Positions 24,154 through 32,244 of a DNA stretch of 55,194 nucleotides are shown piece by piece (the stretch's first letter is position 1; the number at the start of each line of letters is the position of its first letter). Origin of the DNA: JASMHC01 sp964453855. Lineage in GTDB: Bacteria > Pseudomonadota > Alphaproteobacteria > Rhodobacterales > Rhodobacteraceae. The stretch lies in NCBI GenBank assembly GCA_964453855.1, contig CAYVRN010000011.1, positions 1 to 55,194 on the forward strand, given 5' to 3'. The notes below the pieces were generated by a model. The model was not told the DNA's origin, did no database searches, and was given only the letters and a program-made list of their open reading frames with translations. The position numbers and the translations under genes are program-made.

Positions 24154-26108
24154 ACATCCAATTCCTCCACAAACCTCGCGTTCTCCTGAATATACTCGAA
24201 CCGCTTCTCGGGTTTCTTCCCCATCAGCCGTTCGACCAGATCGCCGGTCTCTCCGGGTTCGTCTTCGTCGATGCTGACGCGGATCAGTTTGCGCGATTTG
24301 GGGTCCATCGTGGTTTCTTTCAGGTCTTTGGCGTCCATCTCGCCCAGACCCTTAAAGCGGCTAACGTCTATTTTACCTTTTCCGCCTAGACCTTTGGCCA
24401 GCCACTCGTCACGCTCGGCTTCGTCGATGCAATACACCCGCTTGGCCCCTTGGGTCAGCCTGAACAATGGGGGACAAGCTAAATACAAATGCCCCGTGTC
24501 GATCATCGGGCGCATTTGGGTAAAGAAGAACGTCATCAACAGGCTGGCGATATGCGCCCCGTCCACGTCCGCGTCGGTCATGATGATGATCTTGTCATAG
24601 CGCAGATCGTCGATGTTGAACTTGGTGCCAAGGCTCACGCCCAGCGCTTGGGTCAGGTCGCTGATCTCTTGGTTCGTGCCCAGCTTCGAACTGGCCGCGC
24701 CCAACACGTTCAGGATTTTCCCCCGCAGCGGCAATAGCGCCTGCGTCTTGCGATCCCGCGCCATCTTGGCCGATCCGCCCGCGCTGTCGCCCTCGACGAT
24801 GAACAGCTCGGTGCCTTCGCGATTGGTGGCCGAGCAATCGACCAGCTTGCCGGGCAGGCGCAGTTTCTTGGTCGCGGTTTTACGTTGGGTTTCCTTTTCC
24901 TGACGGCGACGCATCCGTTCCTCGGCGCGCAGCACCAGAAAATCAAGGATCGCTCCGGCAGATTTCGGGTCGGCCGCCAGCCAGTTGTCAAAGTGATCCC
25001 GGACAGAGTTTTCCACCAGCCTTTGCGCCTCGGTCGTGGCAAGGCGGTCTTTGGTCTGGCCGACAAACTCCGGTTCAGCAATGAAGCACGACACAAGCGC
25101 ACAGCCGCCAGTGATCAGGTCTTCGCGGGTGATGTCCTTGGCCTTGCGGTTGTTGGCCAGCTCGCCATAAGCGCGGATGCCTTTCAGGATCGCCGCCCAG
25201 AAACCGGCCTCGTGCGTGCCGCCTTCGGGTGTGGGAACTGTGTTACAGTACGACTGGATGAACCCGTCTCGCGACGGCGTCCAGTTGATCGCCCATTCCA
25301 CCTTGCCGGGCGTGTTGAACTTTTCGTTGAAATCCACGGTGCCCGCAAAGGGCTGCACCGCATAGGTGCTGGCCGCGCCCAAGGTTTCTTTCAGATAATC
25401 CGCCAGACCGCCGGGAAAGTGGAACACGGCCTCTTGCGGGGTTTCCCCATCGTTGATCGCGGTTTTCCAGCGGATCTCGACGCCGCTGAACAGATAGGCC
25501 TTGGACCGCACCATCTTCATCAGGCGCGCAGGTTTGAATTTGTGATGCCCAAAGATTTCCGCATCCGCGTGGAATGTCACCGACGTCCCGCGCCGGTTGG
25601 GGGCCGCGCCGACCTTTTCCACACCGGTCAGGGGAATGCCGCGCGAAAAGCGTTGCTCGACCAACTCTTTGTTGCGCGCGACCTGCACGACCATACTATC
25701 GGAAAGCGCATTCACAACCGAGGCCCCCACCCCGTGCAAACCGCCCGAGGTCTGATAGGCCTTGCCACTGAACTTGCCGCCTGCGTGCAGGGTGCACAGG
25801 ATCACCTCTAGCGCCGACTTGCCGGGAAACTTGGGGTGCGGATCGGTGGGAATGCCACGTCCGTTATCGCGGACAGTGACGCTGTAATCCTCGTTCAGTT
25901 CAACCTCGATCCGGTTGGCGTGGCCCGCCACCGCTTCGTCCATCGAGTTGTCCAAAATTTCGGCCACCATGTGGTGCAGCGCACGTTCGTCCGTGCCGCC
26001 GATGTACATGCCGGGACGCTTGCGGACGGGTTCGAGCCCCTCAAGCACTTCGATGGAAGAGGCGTCGTAGGATTGATCGCCCTGTTGGGCGAGAAGATCG
26101 TTGGCCAT
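24150..26108 (-). CDS. parE: DNA topoisomerase IV subunit B
   Basis: A 652-aa type IIA topoisomerase ATPase subunit that, with ParC, decatenates daughter chromosomes. GHKL motifs EILDNSMDEAVAGHAN, DNGRGIP and GGLHGVGASVVNALS are present. The TOPRIM stretch starts ELFIVEGDSAGGSAKMARD; KMARDRKTQALLPLRG is the ParE form, against QTGRDR in GyrB. The shorter length (652 against 805 aa for gyrB here) also fits ParE. The C-terminus SRFKGLGEMDAKDLKETTMDP is intact. It diverges from tag and is followed without spacing by the protease gene. Confidence 0.96.
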   Translation of the reverse strand: MANDLLAQQGDQSYDASSIEVLEGLEPVRKRPGMYIGGTDERALHHMVAEILDNSMDEAVAGHANRIEVELNEDYSVTVRDNGRGIPTDPHPKFPGKSALEVILCTLHAGGKFSGKAYQTSGGLHGVGASVVNALSDSMVVQVARNKELVEQRFSRGIPLTGVEKVGAAPNRRGTSVTFHADAEIFGHHKFKPARLMKMVRSKAYLFSGVEIRWKTAINDGETPQEAVFHFPGGLADYLKETLGAASTYAVQPFAGTVDFNEKFNTPGKVEWAINWTPSRDGFIQSYCNTVPTPEGGTHEAGFWAAILKGIRAYGELANNRKAKDITREDLITGGCALVSCFIAEPEFVGQTKDRLATTEAQRLVENSVRDHFDNWLAADPKSAGAILDFLVLRAEERMRRRQEKETQRKTATKKLRLPGKLVDCSATNREGTELFIVEGDSAGGSAKMARDRKTQALLPLRGKILNVLGAASSKLGTNQEISDLTQALGVSLGTKFNIDDLRYDKIIIMTDADVDGAHIASLLMTFFFTQMRPMIDTGHLYLACPPLFRLTQGAKRVYCIDEAERDEWLAKGLGGKGKIDVSRFKGLGEMDAKDLKETTMDPKSRKLIRVSIDEDEPGETGDLVERLMGKKPEKRFEYIQENARFVEELDV

Positions 26109-26232
26109 GAAGATACCGCTCTGGCTTATGGTTCTTTGTTTTGCGGTATTATGGCAGGAAGGTCGGGGCTAGGAAAGCAAGAGTTGGCAGAAGTTCACTT
26201 TGATGGCAGCATACTTCAAGGAGGTGCCCACC

Positions 26233-26901
26233 ATGCGCGCATTCAACGAGATCTACGACATTGCCGCCGCCCGCAAAGGCGGGGCCGCAGCGTTAGAGGC
26301 AATGGTCGCCCAGCATCAGTCGAAATCACCCGATGCGTTGAAAGCCATTCCCGAAAGCCGCTGGCTGGCCGAAATGTCGAAGTTCGTTTTCCGAACGGGC
26401 TTGAACTGGTCAGTTATCGAAAACAAGTGGCCCGGGTTTGAAGACGCATTTCACAGCTTTGATGTCGGCAAGTGCGCGATGATGGATGACGCATGGTTCG
26501 ATAGCTTGCTGACCGATACGCGGATCATCCGGCACGGGGCCAAGATTGCCTCGGTCCGTGACAATGCCGCACTGTTTCTCGAATTGCGGGAACAAGGCGG
26601 CATCGGTGCCGTTGTGGCGGATTGGCCCGATGCGGATTACTTAGGGCTTCTGGATATGCTGAAAACCCGCGGGTCCCGATTGGGTGGTAGCACCGGTGCG
26701 TATGCACTGCGGTTCATGGGCAGGCCGGGCTATATCCTGTCGAATGATGTCGTGGCGCGCCTGATCGCGGAAGGCGTCATCGACAAGAACCCGACTTCAA
26801 AAACTGCGATGAAACAAGTGCAGGCCGCGTTCAACATCTGGCAAGACGAAAGCGGACGCACTCTGACCGAGATTAGTCGGGTTCTGGCTCTGAGCGTCTA
26901 A
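26233..26901 (+). CDS. DNA-3-methyladenine glycosylase I family protein
   Basis: 222 aa, helix-rich. FRTGLNWSVIENKWPGFEDAF resembles the Tag-family block in which the enzyme recognises alkylated bases, and NDARI-like DTRIIRHGAKIASVRDNA follows. The family removes 3-methyladenine from DNA during base-excision repair. The usual Tag zinc-binding Cys/His pattern is not evident, so this is a family-level call. ATG 26233 is chosen because AAGGAGG lies 7 nt upstream; an earlier in-frame ATG at 26200 lacks such a site. It is divergent from parE. Confidence 0.8.
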   Translation: MRAFNEIYDIAAARKGGAAALEAMVAQHQSKSPDALKAIPESRWLAEMSKFVFRTGLNWSVIENKWPGFEDAFHSFDVGKCAMMDDAWFDSLLTDTRIIRHGAKIASVRDNAALFLELREQGGIGAVVADWPDADYLGLLDMLKTRGSRLGGSTGAYALRFMGRPGYILSNDVVARLIAEGVIDKNPTSKTAMKQVQAAFNIWQDESGRTLTEISRVLALSV

Positions 26902-26915
26902 AAAGACTTCAATAA

Positions 26916-26929
26916 TTGACACGGGTCAA
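26916..26929. promoter_or_regulatory. FNR/FnrL-type box upstream of ppk2
   Basis: TTGACACGGGTCAA matches the TTGA-N6-TCAA form of FNR/FnrL sites and is a perfect TTGAC/GTCAA dyad. Its centre is 59 nt before the ppk2 start. The site suggests oxygen-responsive control but could occur by chance. Confidence 0.45.
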
Positions 26930-26981
26930 AGCGGTATATTTGCTATGCCTTTATACTCCGCCCGATCAATTGGAGATTTGA

Positions 26982-27899
26982 ATGACAACGAATAAAGCAA
27001 AGTCAGAAACCACTCAGAAACCTTCAGCCAAGAGCACGGACGGGCACCCCACCAAAGACGAAATCCGCCGCGCGTTCGAAATGGGGCAGTATCCGTATAC
27101 CGAAAAGATGGCGCGTCGAGCCTATGAGACCCAGAAAGCCCAAATTCAAGCCGAACTTTTGAAGGTTCAGCATTGGGCGCTTGAGACAGGTCAGAAATTT
27201 GTTCTGTTATTTGAAGGTCGTGACGCAGCTGGCAAAGGCGGTACCATCAAACGGTTCATGGAGCACCTGAACCCACGTCATGCCCGCGTGGTGGCACTGA
27301 ACAAGCCCACCGACGAAGAGAAATCCCAGTGGTACTTCCAGCGCTACATCAACCACCTGCCCTCGGCCGGTGAGATCGTTCTTTACGACCGCTCGTGGTA
27401 CAACCGTGCGGGTGTTGAACGGGTCATGGGGTTTTGCGAACCCAGTGAGTACCTTGAGTTTATGCGACAGACGCCCGAGCTTGAGCGGATGCTGGTCCGT
27501 TCAGGGATCAAGCTATATAAATACTGGTTCTCGGTCACTCAGGATGAACAAAAGGCGCGCTTTGCCAGCCGTGAAAACGACCCGCTAAAACAGTGGAAGC
27601 TTAGCCCGATTGATAAAGCGTCGTTGAACAAATGGGACGATTACACCGAAGCCAAAGAGGCGATGTTCTTTTACACCGATACCGCAGATGCACCTTGGAC
27701 CGTGGTGAAATCGAACGACAAGAAACGCGCGCGGATCAACACGATGCTGCATTTCCTGTCGACGCTGGATTATCCAGACAAGGACTTGTCGATCGCACAT
27801 GCCCCTGACCCGCTGATCGTCAGCCATGTAGGCCATGTGATCCAAAAATCCGATCATATTCTGGGAACAGCTTTGCACCCCGACCAACGTCGCGGTTAA
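26982..27899 (+). CDS. ppk2: Polyphosphate kinase 2
   Basis: A 305-aa PPK2-family enzyme transferring phosphate between polyphosphate and nucleotides, generally favouring NDP phosphorylation. Walker A EGRDAAGKGG lies at about residues 78-87, and the catalytic/lid block YDRSWYNRAGVERVMGF starts near residue 135 with Asp136 and Arg137. SQWYFQRYINHLPSAGEI and WKLSPID are also family-typical. The first ~25 residues are a polar, lysine-rich tail. The one-domain layout fits class I PPK2; whether ADP or GDP is preferred cannot be told. A possible FnrL site lies upstream. Confidence 0.95.
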   Translation: MTTNKAKSETTQKPSAKSTDGHPTKDEIRRAFEMGQYPYTEKMARRAYETQKAQIQAELLKVQHWALETGQKFVLLFEGRDAAGKGGTIKRFMEHLNPRHARVVALNKPTDEEKSQWYFQRYINHLPSAGEIVLYDRSWYNRAGVERVMGFCEPSEYLEFMRQTPELERMLVRSGIKLYKYWFSVTQDEQKARFASRENDPLKQWKLSPIDKASLNKWDDYTEAKEAMFFYTDTADAPWTVVKSNDKKRARINTMLHFLSTLDYPDKDLSIAHAPDPLIVSHVGHVIQKSDHILGTALHPDQRRG

Positions 27900-27955
27900 G
27901 CTTTCCCCTGCGTCAGCGCTTGCAACCATAGCGTGGGGCGGTCTACTGATTTTAG

Positions 27956-29314
27956 ATGAGTGTTCGCCCCGTTTCTTTTTTCCAGCATGCAAGCGCCTTG
28001 ATGCGTCTTGCATTACCGCTGATCGCCAGTCAGGTGGCGCAGTTTGCGATCGGGTTGACCGATGCGATCATGCTGGGGTGGTACAGTCTCGAGGCCTTTG
28101 CGGCGCAGGTTTTAGGGGGAAGTTTCTTTTTCATCTTCCTGCTTTTCGGATCCGGCTTTGCTTTTGCCCTGTCACCCGTAGTGGCAACAGCAGCCGCGCA
28201 GGATGACCAGATACAGATCCGCCGCTCTACCCGCATGAGCTTTTGGCTGGTGGCCATGTTTGCGGTGCTGGCACTTCCGTTTTTATTATTTTCAGAACCG
28301 ATACTCCTATTGGCCGGGCAAAAGCCCCAGTTGGCCGCGGATGCGGATTCTTATCTGAAAATCATGGGAATATCGATCCTGCCTGCTTTGTTCGTTATGG
28401 TGACGCGCAGCTATCTAAGCTCGCTCGAACAGGCGGCTATCATCCTTTATGTCACTCTGGGGTCGGTCGCCCTTAATGCTGGCATGAATTACCTGCTGAT
28501 TTTCGGATCGTTCGGATTCCCCGAGCTTGGGTTGCGGGGGGCTGCAATTGCTTCGCTTGGGGTGAATTGCTTTACGTTTCTTTTTCTGGCCATTTACGCA
28601 GTTTGGAAAAACCCCGAACACGAGTTGTTCAAACGCTTCTGGCGTCCTGATTGGGAAGCGCTACGTGAAATTTTTGCGTTGGGTTGGCCCATAGGGGTCA
28701 CCGTTCTGGCCGAGGTCGGGTTGTTTACAGCTTCGTCGATCATGGTCGGTTGGGTAGGCGTGGTCGAGCTGGGCGCGCATGGCATCGCCCTTCAAATCGC
28801 CTCATTGACCTTCATGTTTCATCTGGGCCTGTCGCAGGCGGTCACGGTGCGGTCGGGCGCCAATGTCGGCCGCAATGACTGGGCGGCTGTAAGGCAAGTG
28901 GCAAAAGTTGCCCTGTCGATCTCTATCGGGTTTTCGCTGTTCGCGATTTCCGTGTTCCTTCTGTTTCCGGAAGCCTTATTGAAAATCTTTGTCTCTCCAA
29001 GCGAGCCGAACCTTGATGAGTTGTTAAGAAACGGTGTCATCCTTTTGTATCTGGCGGCGATCTTTCAATTGACCGACGGGATTCAGGTAATCGGCACCAG
29101 CTTGTTGCGCGGTTTGAAAGACACACGGATTCCTATGGTGTTTGCCACGATTTCCTATTGGGGGATCGGGATGACCACAGCCTATACTCTGGGCTTTATA
29201 TTCGATCTTGGGGCCCAAGGCGTCTGGTGGGGCCTTGTGACTGGGCTTAGCGCCTCGGCAGTGCTGATGCTGACGCGGTTCCGTCTTTTGTTGCGGCAGC
29301 ACCCACTCGCTTAA
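27956..29314 (+). CDS. MATE-family multidrug/cation efflux transporter
   Basis: 452 aa with about 12 membrane segments in two related halves. The first half carries LALPLIASQVAQFAIGLTDAIMLGWYS, the second FALGWPIGVTVLAEVGLFTASSIMVGWVG, the repeated signature of MATE (NorM-like) antiporters, which export cationic compounds using Na+ or H+ gradients. DGIQVIGTSLLRGLKDTRIPM is also typical. The gene ends in a 4-nt convergent overlap with the aspC-linked unknown gene. Substrate not predictable. Confidence 0.94.
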   Translation: MSVRPVSFFQHASALMRLALPLIASQVAQFAIGLTDAIMLGWYSLEAFAAQVLGGSFFFIFLLFGSGFAFALSPVVATAAAQDDQIQIRRSTRMSFWLVAMFAVLALPFLLFSEPILLLAGQKPQLAADADSYLKIMGISILPALFVMVTRSYLSSLEQAAIILYVTLGSVALNAGMNYLLIFGSFGFPELGLRGAAIASLGVNCFTFLFLAIYAVWKNPEHELFKRFWRPDWEALREIFALGWPIGVTVLAEVGLFTASSIMVGWVGVVELGAHGIALQIASLTFMFHLGLSQAVTVRSGANVGRNDWAAVRQVAKVALSISIGFSLFAISVFLLFPEALLKIFVSPSEPNLDELLRNGVILLYLAAIFQLTDGIQVIGTSLLRGLKDTRIPMVFATISYWGIGMTTAYTLGFIFDLGAQGVWWGLVTGLSASAVLMLTRFRLLLRQHPLA

Positions 29315-29724
29315 TCTTTGTTGTTTTTACCCATCAGAATTTCCGATTTTTTGCGCACCAGAACACTGCGCAAATCGTGCATTGCCAAAAGCAGTTGATC
29401 GGTCACGGCCTCAAGCTGCTCGGGCGTGGCTTTCGACTGGGCCCATTGCGTGGTCAGGTTCAGGTGATCAGCCGTGCGCAAAATATCGTCAATATCGCGC
29501 CAAGCCAGTCGCTGCACACGATCCTCGATCCAGTCGCGGATCGCGCCGATGTCGTCATTCGTCAGCTTCCGGTCCCCGTGCGGTTTGATCTCGCCGTTGC
29601 GGATATTGACCAGCGCAATCTGCTCCATCTCGATCCGGCGTTGGCGGTTTTCGGTGTCTACACGGAACACCGCCGCGCCGTTTTCACGGGTCCGGAAGTA
29701 GTATTTCGGCAATGAGGCGGTCAT
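29311..29724 (-). CDS. Conserved protein of unknown function coupled to aspC
   Basis: 137 aa starting MTASLPKYYFRTRENGAAVF. It looks soluble and mostly helical, with an N-terminal segment that may form beta strands and a charged C-terminus (VRKKSEILMGKNNKD). I do not recognise a domain. ATG 29724 overlaps the aspC stop as ATGA, so the two genes are translationally coupled; a longer start at 29739 would sit inside aspC. The 3' end overlaps the MATE stop by 4 nt. Codon use and G+C match the neighbours, so it is probably a resident gene. Confidence 0.75.
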   Translation of the reverse strand: MTASLPKYYFRTRENGAAVFRVDTENRQRRIEMEQIALVNIRNGEIKPHGDRKLTNDDIGAIRDWIEDRVQRLAWRDIDDILRTADHLNLTTQWAQSKATPEQLEAVTDQLLLAMHDLRSVLVRKKSEILMGKNNKD

Positions 29725-30923
29725 TTTAGTCCCTTGCAAAAATCCTGAATGCGGCGGCAGGCCTGCTCCAGAACGGCGTCGTCTTCAGCGTAGGATACAC
29801 GGAAGTAGGGCGAAAGGCCAAAAGCCGCCCCAAAGACAATCGCAACACCGCTTTCTTCCAAAAGGGCAAAGGCGAAATCTTCGTCGGTTTCGATTTTACG
29901 GCCACCAGCGCTGGTTTTCCCGATCAAACCTTTGATGGACGGATAAACGTAAAACGCGCCTTCCGGCGTCGGACAGTCCACCCCGTCAATCTCGTTCAAA
30001 AGGCCAACCACCAAATCGCGGCGGCGCTTGAAAGCAACGTTGTTGGCAGTGATGAAATCATGCGGACCGTTCAGCGCCTCGACCGAGGCTGCTTGGGAAA
30101 TCGAGCTTGGGCACGAGGTGCTTTGCGACTGCACCTTGCGCATCGCCGCGATCAGGTGGTTCGGCCCGCCAGCGTAGCCGATGCGCCAGCCGGTCATGCA
30201 ATAGGCCTTGGACACGCCATTTACGGTCAGGGTGCGGTCAAAAAGCTGCGGCTCGACCTGTGCCGGGGTGCAAAACAAAAACCCGTCATAGGCCAGGTGT
30301 TCGTACATGTCATCGGTCATCACCCAGACATGCGGATACCGCAGCAAGACATCTGTCAGGGCTTTCAATTCGTCCCAGCTATACCCTGCGCCCGTCGGGT
30401 TCGAGGGCGAGTTGAAGATGAACCATTTGGTGTTGGGGGTAATCGCCGCTTCAAGCTGGTCGGGGGTCAGTTTAAAACTGTTCTCGATACCGCACTCGAC
30501 CACAACCGGCGTGCCCCCGCCAAGCCGGACCATATCGGGATAGCTGACCCAATAGGGGGCCGGAATGATCACCTCGTCCCCCGGATTTAGCGTGGCCATC
30601 AACGCATTGTAGAGCACCTGCTTGCCGCCAGTCGAAACTGTGATCTGATCAGCGCTATAGGTCAGGTTGTTGTCGCGCTTGAACTTGGCAATGATTGCCG
30701 CTTTCAGATCGGGGGCACCATCCACAACGGTGTATTTGGTCTTGCCTGTATCAATCGCCGCTTTGGCTGCATCCTTGATATGTTCCGGCGTGTCAAAATC
30801 CGGCTGCCCTGCCTCGAGCGCGATGATATCACGCCCGGCAGCACGCAGTTCGGCCACCTTGCCTGTCATGGCAATCGTCGGGGACGGCTGTACGCGAGAA
30901 AGCGTCGCAGAAAGAAAAGACAT
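29721..30923 (-). CDS. aspC: Aspartate (class I) aminotransferase
   Basis: A 400-aa fold-type I PLP enzyme. NSPSNPTGAGYSWDEL and the PLP-lysine block VNGVSKAYCMTGWRIGYAGG are diagnostic; ALEAGQPDFDTPEHIKDAA is typical of the I-gamma aspartate/prephenate aminotransferase group common in alphaproteobacteria. It interconverts aspartate and oxaloacetate using glutamate/2-oxoglutarate and may also act on prephenate. The terminal FRVSYAEDDAVLEQACRRI contains the conserved Arg that binds the substrate carboxylate. It is divergent from the XRE gene. Confidence 0.93.
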   Translation of the reverse strand: MSFLSATLSRVQPSPTIAMTGKVAELRAAGRDIIALEAGQPDFDTPEHIKDAAKAAIDTGKTKYTVVDGAPDLKAAIIAKFKRDNNLTYSADQITVSTGGKQVLYNALMATLNPGDEVIIPAPYWVSYPDMVRLGGGTPVVVECGIENSFKLTPDQLEAAITPNTKWFIFNSPSNPTGAGYSWDELKALTDVLLRYPHVWVMTDDMYEHLAYDGFLFCTPAQVEPQLFDRTLTVNGVSKAYCMTGWRIGYAGGPNHLIAAMRKVQSQSTSCPSSISQAASVEALNGPHDFITANNVAFKRRRDLVVGLLNEIDGVDCPTPEGAFYVYPSIKGLIGKTSAGGRKIETDEDFAFALLEESGVAIVFGAAFGLSPYFRVSYAEDDAVLEQACRRIQDFCKGLK

Positions 30924-31006
30924 GGCGGCCTCGTTTGAAAGATGTCTGGTGTTGTCCTAAGATAGCAACTCAAGGCGATCAAGATAGATCGAAGAAACGG
31001 AGACAA

Positions 31007-31402
31007 ATGACTGACACCGACCTTTGGTACGGCCCCGATTCAGCTACTTTTGGAGACCGGCTTGCCGCTGCACGCCATAAGGCGGGTCTGAGCCAAAAAG
31101 ACCTGTCGAAGCGCCTAGGCGTAAAACTTGGAACATTGCGCGGCTGGGAAGAGGATATTTCCGAACCACGCGCAAACAAACTCCAGATGGTTGCAGGACT
31201 GCTGAACGTCTCGATCATGTGGCTGCTGAACGGCGAAGGCGACGGGCTGGGCGATCCCGACGAAGAAGAAAGTGTTTCGGCTGACGTCAAAGGCATTCTT
31301 ACAGAAATGCGTGATGTACGCACCCAAATGAGCACCTTGAACGAACGCCTGGCAAAGTTGGAAAAACGGCTGCGCAAGACACTCGAGGACACAGGAGCAT
31401 GA
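31007..31402 (+). CDS. XRE-family helix-turn-helix regulator
   Basis: 131 aa. An N-terminal Cro/CI-type helix-turn-helix at about residues 17-76 (FGDRLAAARHKAGLSQKDLSKRLGV, then TLRGWEEDISEPRANKLQMVAG) is followed by an acidic linker and a C-terminal helix (about 95-127) with coiled-coil character that may dimerise. ATG 31007 has ACGGAG upstream; an earlier in-frame start at 30935 would give an unlikely N-terminus. It overlaps sdhE by ATGA, linking a regulator to an SDH assembly gene. Target and ligand unknown. Confidence 0.85.
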   Translation: MTDTDLWYGPDSATFGDRLAAARHKAGLSQKDLSKRLGVKLGTLRGWEEDISEPRANKLQMVAGLLNVSIMWLLNGEGDGLGDPDEEESVSADVKGILTEMRDVRTQMSTLNERLAKLEKRLRKTLEDTGA

Positions 31403-31659
31403 GCGAAAGCCGTGAGACCCGCCTGAAACGTCTGCAAATGCGGTCGATGCGTCGGGGCATTAAGGAAATGGACATTATCCTGTCCAGCTTTGCCAATGCT
31501 CAGCTTGCATCGATGGACGACAGCGAGTTAGACCATTACGAAACCCTTATGGAAGAGGCCGATCTGGACCTGTACCAGTGGGTTTCGGGTCAAGCCCCGA
31601 CCCCGCCGCAGTTTCTGGATTTGGTCACACAGATTTCTGAAAACATGCGTGCTGGTTAA
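31399..31659 (+). CDS. sdhE: Succinate dehydrogenase flavinylation factor SdhE
   Basis: An 86-aa small helical protein with the RGxxE signature RRGIKEMD (Arg19, Gly20, Glu23), followed by FANAQLASMDDSELDHYETLMEEADLDLYQWVSG, the typical SdhE/Sdh5 pattern. SdhE promotes covalent attachment of FAD to the flavoprotein subunit of succinate dehydrogenase. Size and motif spacing match the family. It is translationally coupled to the upstream XRE regulator; no sdh genes are in the window. A hairpin 18 nt after the stop may end the transcript. Confidence 0.93.
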   Translation: MSESRETRLKRLQMRSMRRGIKEMDIILSSFANAQLASMDDSELDHYETLMEEADLDLYQWVSGQAPTPPQFLDLVTQISENMRAG

Positions 31660-31677
31660 TTGCCTTGGATTTTAGTC

Positions 31678-31699
31678 ATTCCGTTTGGCTTAACGGAAT
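31678..31699. promoter_or_regulatory. 8+8 bp perfect inverted repeat between sdhE and the MarR gene
   Basis: ATTCCGTT (31678-31685) and AACGGAAT (31692-31699) flank TGGCTT. It lies 18 nt after sdhE and 50 nt before the MarR start, so it may be an operator for the MarR protein, an sdhE terminator, or both. It has no T-run. Confidence 0.45.
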
Positions 31700-31718
31700 A
31701 TTCGGCAATACTGGCCTA

Positions 31719-31745
31719 GTCTCTGCCTGTTCAACCGGCAGAGAC
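31719..31745 (+). promoter_or_regulatory. 9+9 bp perfect inverted repeat abutting the MarR start codon
   Basis: GTCTCTGCC (31719-31727) and GGCAGAGAC (31737-31745) enclose 9 nt and end 4 nt before the ATG at 31750. In mRNA the hairpin would cover the probable ribosome site; in DNA it could be an autoregulatory operator. Confidence 0.5.
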
Positions 31746-31749
31746 GACT

Positions 31750-32244
31750 ATGACGCTACACACACCTATCAAAAACCCGCACGCCGCTTTTTCGACCAGT
31801 TATCTAGAGGCTTTGGCCCTGGTCGAACGACTACACAGGTTGCTATTGGACGTGATCAAGGATGAATTTGAAAGGGTTGGATTGCTGGAAATCAATCCGG
31901 TTCAAGCGCTTTTGCTGTTTAATATCGGTGACAACGAAGTGACTGCCGGTGAATTGAAAAGCCGTGGATATTATCAGGGCAGCAACGTCAGTTATAATCT
32001 GAAAAAACTGGTCGAACTGGGCTATATGCACCACCAAAAATGCCATGTAGACAGGCGCTCGGTTCGCGTGCGGCTGACCGAAAAGGGGCGTCATGTGCGC
32101 CAGACCGTGGGTGATTTGTTCGACCGCCACGCCGAAGGCTTGGAGCGTAGCTCGATCATCAATGCCGACGGGCTGGACAACATCACCCACACGCTAAAAC
32201 GGATGGAGCGGTATTGGACCGATCAGATCAGGTATATCTATTAA
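31750..32244 (+). CDS. MarR-family regulator (LdtR-like)
   Basis: 164 aa with a MarR winged-helix core. VTAGELKSRGYYQGSNVSYNLKKLVELGYM forms the recognition helices and CHVDRRSVRVRLTEKG the wing; flanking helices make the dimer. The YYQGSNVSYNLKKL block resembles the alphaproteobacterial LdtR group, known in some relatives for cell-wall transpeptidase control, but that role is only inferred. Two inverted repeats upstream suggest autoregulation. The 3' end overlaps the SGNH hydrolase gene by 4 nt, tail to tail. Confidence 0.88.
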   Translation: MTLHTPIKNPHAAFSTSYLEALALVERLHRLLLDVIKDEFERVGLLEINPVQALLLFNIGDNEVTAGELKSRGYYQGSNVSYNLKKLVELGYMHHQKCHVDRRSVRVRLTEKGRHVRQTVGDLFDRHAEGLERSSIINADGLDNITHTLKRMERYWTDQIRYIY

